In this document: positions 5,236 to 5,377 of the stretch, in pieces
Numbering within the stretch: position 1 is the first letter of the stretch
How the letters are laid out: each line of letters starts with the position of its first letter
From: Gemmatimonadota bacterium
GTDB lineage: Bacteria > Gemmatimonadota > Gemmatimonadetes > Gemmatimonadales > Gemmatimonadaceae
Length of the DNA: 5,377 nucleotides
Direction: 5' to 3'
NCBI GenBank assembly: GCA_023249395.1
Contig: JAHFCS010000177.1
Span: 1-5,377, forward strand
Notes under the pieces: model-generated
Told to the model about the DNA's origin: nothing
Seen by the model: only the letters and a program-made list of their open reading frames with translations
Databases searched by the model: none
Position numbers and translations under genes: made by a program

Positions 5236-5377
5236 ATGGCTGGTCAGCTGAGCCCACAAAAGAGTATGCCGGCCGCCATCCTGCTACCGCCCCGCGCGCC
5301 GATGACGATGAGTCGTCGTCTGCGAGACGTTGGGATACTGGGCTCGGTTCTCGTCCTCGGGCTGCTGGCTAACGACT
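5236..5377 (+). CDS. N-terminus of unidentified membrane or exported protein (cut by right edge)
   Basis: The frame opens at the ATG at 5236, directly after an in-frame stop at 5215-5217, and stays open for 47 codons to the right edge. It is preceded by GGAGG at 5221-5225. After a proline-rich stretch, the basic SRRLR at 26-30 leads into a hydrophobic segment at about 32-44 (VGILGSVLVLGLL). This is the layout of a signal anchor or first membrane helix. Internal ATGs at 5266, 5302 and 5308 are possible starts; the one at 5308 would put the basic residues right at the N-terminus, but none of these has a Shine-Dalgarno. The family cannot be recognised from 47 residues. In this setting it could be a polysaccharide export, polymerisation or sugar-phosphate transferase protein, but that is only a guess from context. 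It diverges from the epimerase operon across 64 bp. Confidence 0.6.
   Translation, partial: MAGQLSPQKSMPAAILLPPRAPMTMSRRLRDVGILGSVLVLGLLAND

Noticed and set aside
4638..5372. 244-codon plus-strand frame
   Set aside because: It is antisense to the epimerase and is in a different frame from the right-edge ORF that has a ribosome site. Its composition is Arg/Cys-rich as expected of a shadow.
1..5377. CRISPR array, tRNA, rRNA, insertion sequence or attachment site
   Set aside because: No regularly spaced repeats, no cloverleaf or rRNA-like segment, and no transposase or integrase coding region was found by reading both strands.

Overview
This 5.4 kb window is a piece of a surface-polysaccharide (O-antigen, capsule or exopolysaccharide type) biosynthesis locus from a high-GC bacterium. 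Nearly every recognisable gene is a glycosyltransferase, a nucleotide-sugar epimerase or a methyltransferase. Codon third positions are strongly GC-biased and starts include ATG, GTG and TTG. This fits a Gram-negative-like soil or environmental bacterium such as Gemmatimonadota, Acidobacteriota or Proteobacteria, but nothing in the window fixes the phylum.

Layout, left to right. (1) Positions 1-308, minus strand: N-terminal third of a family-2 glycosyltransferase that runs off the left edge. (2) Positions 309-638: a 330-bp spacer with no convincing gene. (3) Positions 639-851 and 848-2185, plus strand: a 70-codon ORF with one membrane segment, overlapping by 4 nt (ATGA) a two-domain protein. 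That protein has an N-terminal class I methyltransferase-like domain that looks degenerate, followed by a complete polyprenyl-phosphate-sugar-synthase-like GT2 domain. (4) Positions 5171 down to 2196, minus strand: a compact three-gene operon in the order sugar-nucleotide epimerase, FkbM-type methyltransferase, GT4 glycosyltransferase. The first two genes overlap by GTGA and the last two are 22 nt apart. Its end meets the plus-strand gene pair tail-to-tail with only 10 bp between stop codons. (5) Position 5236 to the right edge, plus strand: the start of a further gene with a good Shine-Dalgarno and a hydrophobic N-terminal segment. It diverges from the operon across a 64-bp spacer that holds candidate overlapping promoters.

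How the genes may work together (inference): the epimerase makes an NDP-sugar, the GT4 and GT2 enzymes add sugars to a lipid-linked glycan, and the FkbM enzyme O-methylates a sugar of that glycan. The fused GT2 domain resembles synthases that load a sugar onto a polyprenyl phosphate, which normally serves as donor to an integral-membrane GT-C transferase. No intact GT-C is in the window, but the 70-codon ORF just upstream resembles the N-terminal end of one. The strand changes direction three times in 5.4 kb, as expected of a modular, recombining glycan locus.

The most notable points are the probable pseudo-methyltransferase half of the fusion protein, the small membrane ORF coupled to it, the start-site correction of the epimerase together with a previously open divergent gene, and a clear excess of the palindrome CGATCG. 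I see no strong evidence for a wholly new system.
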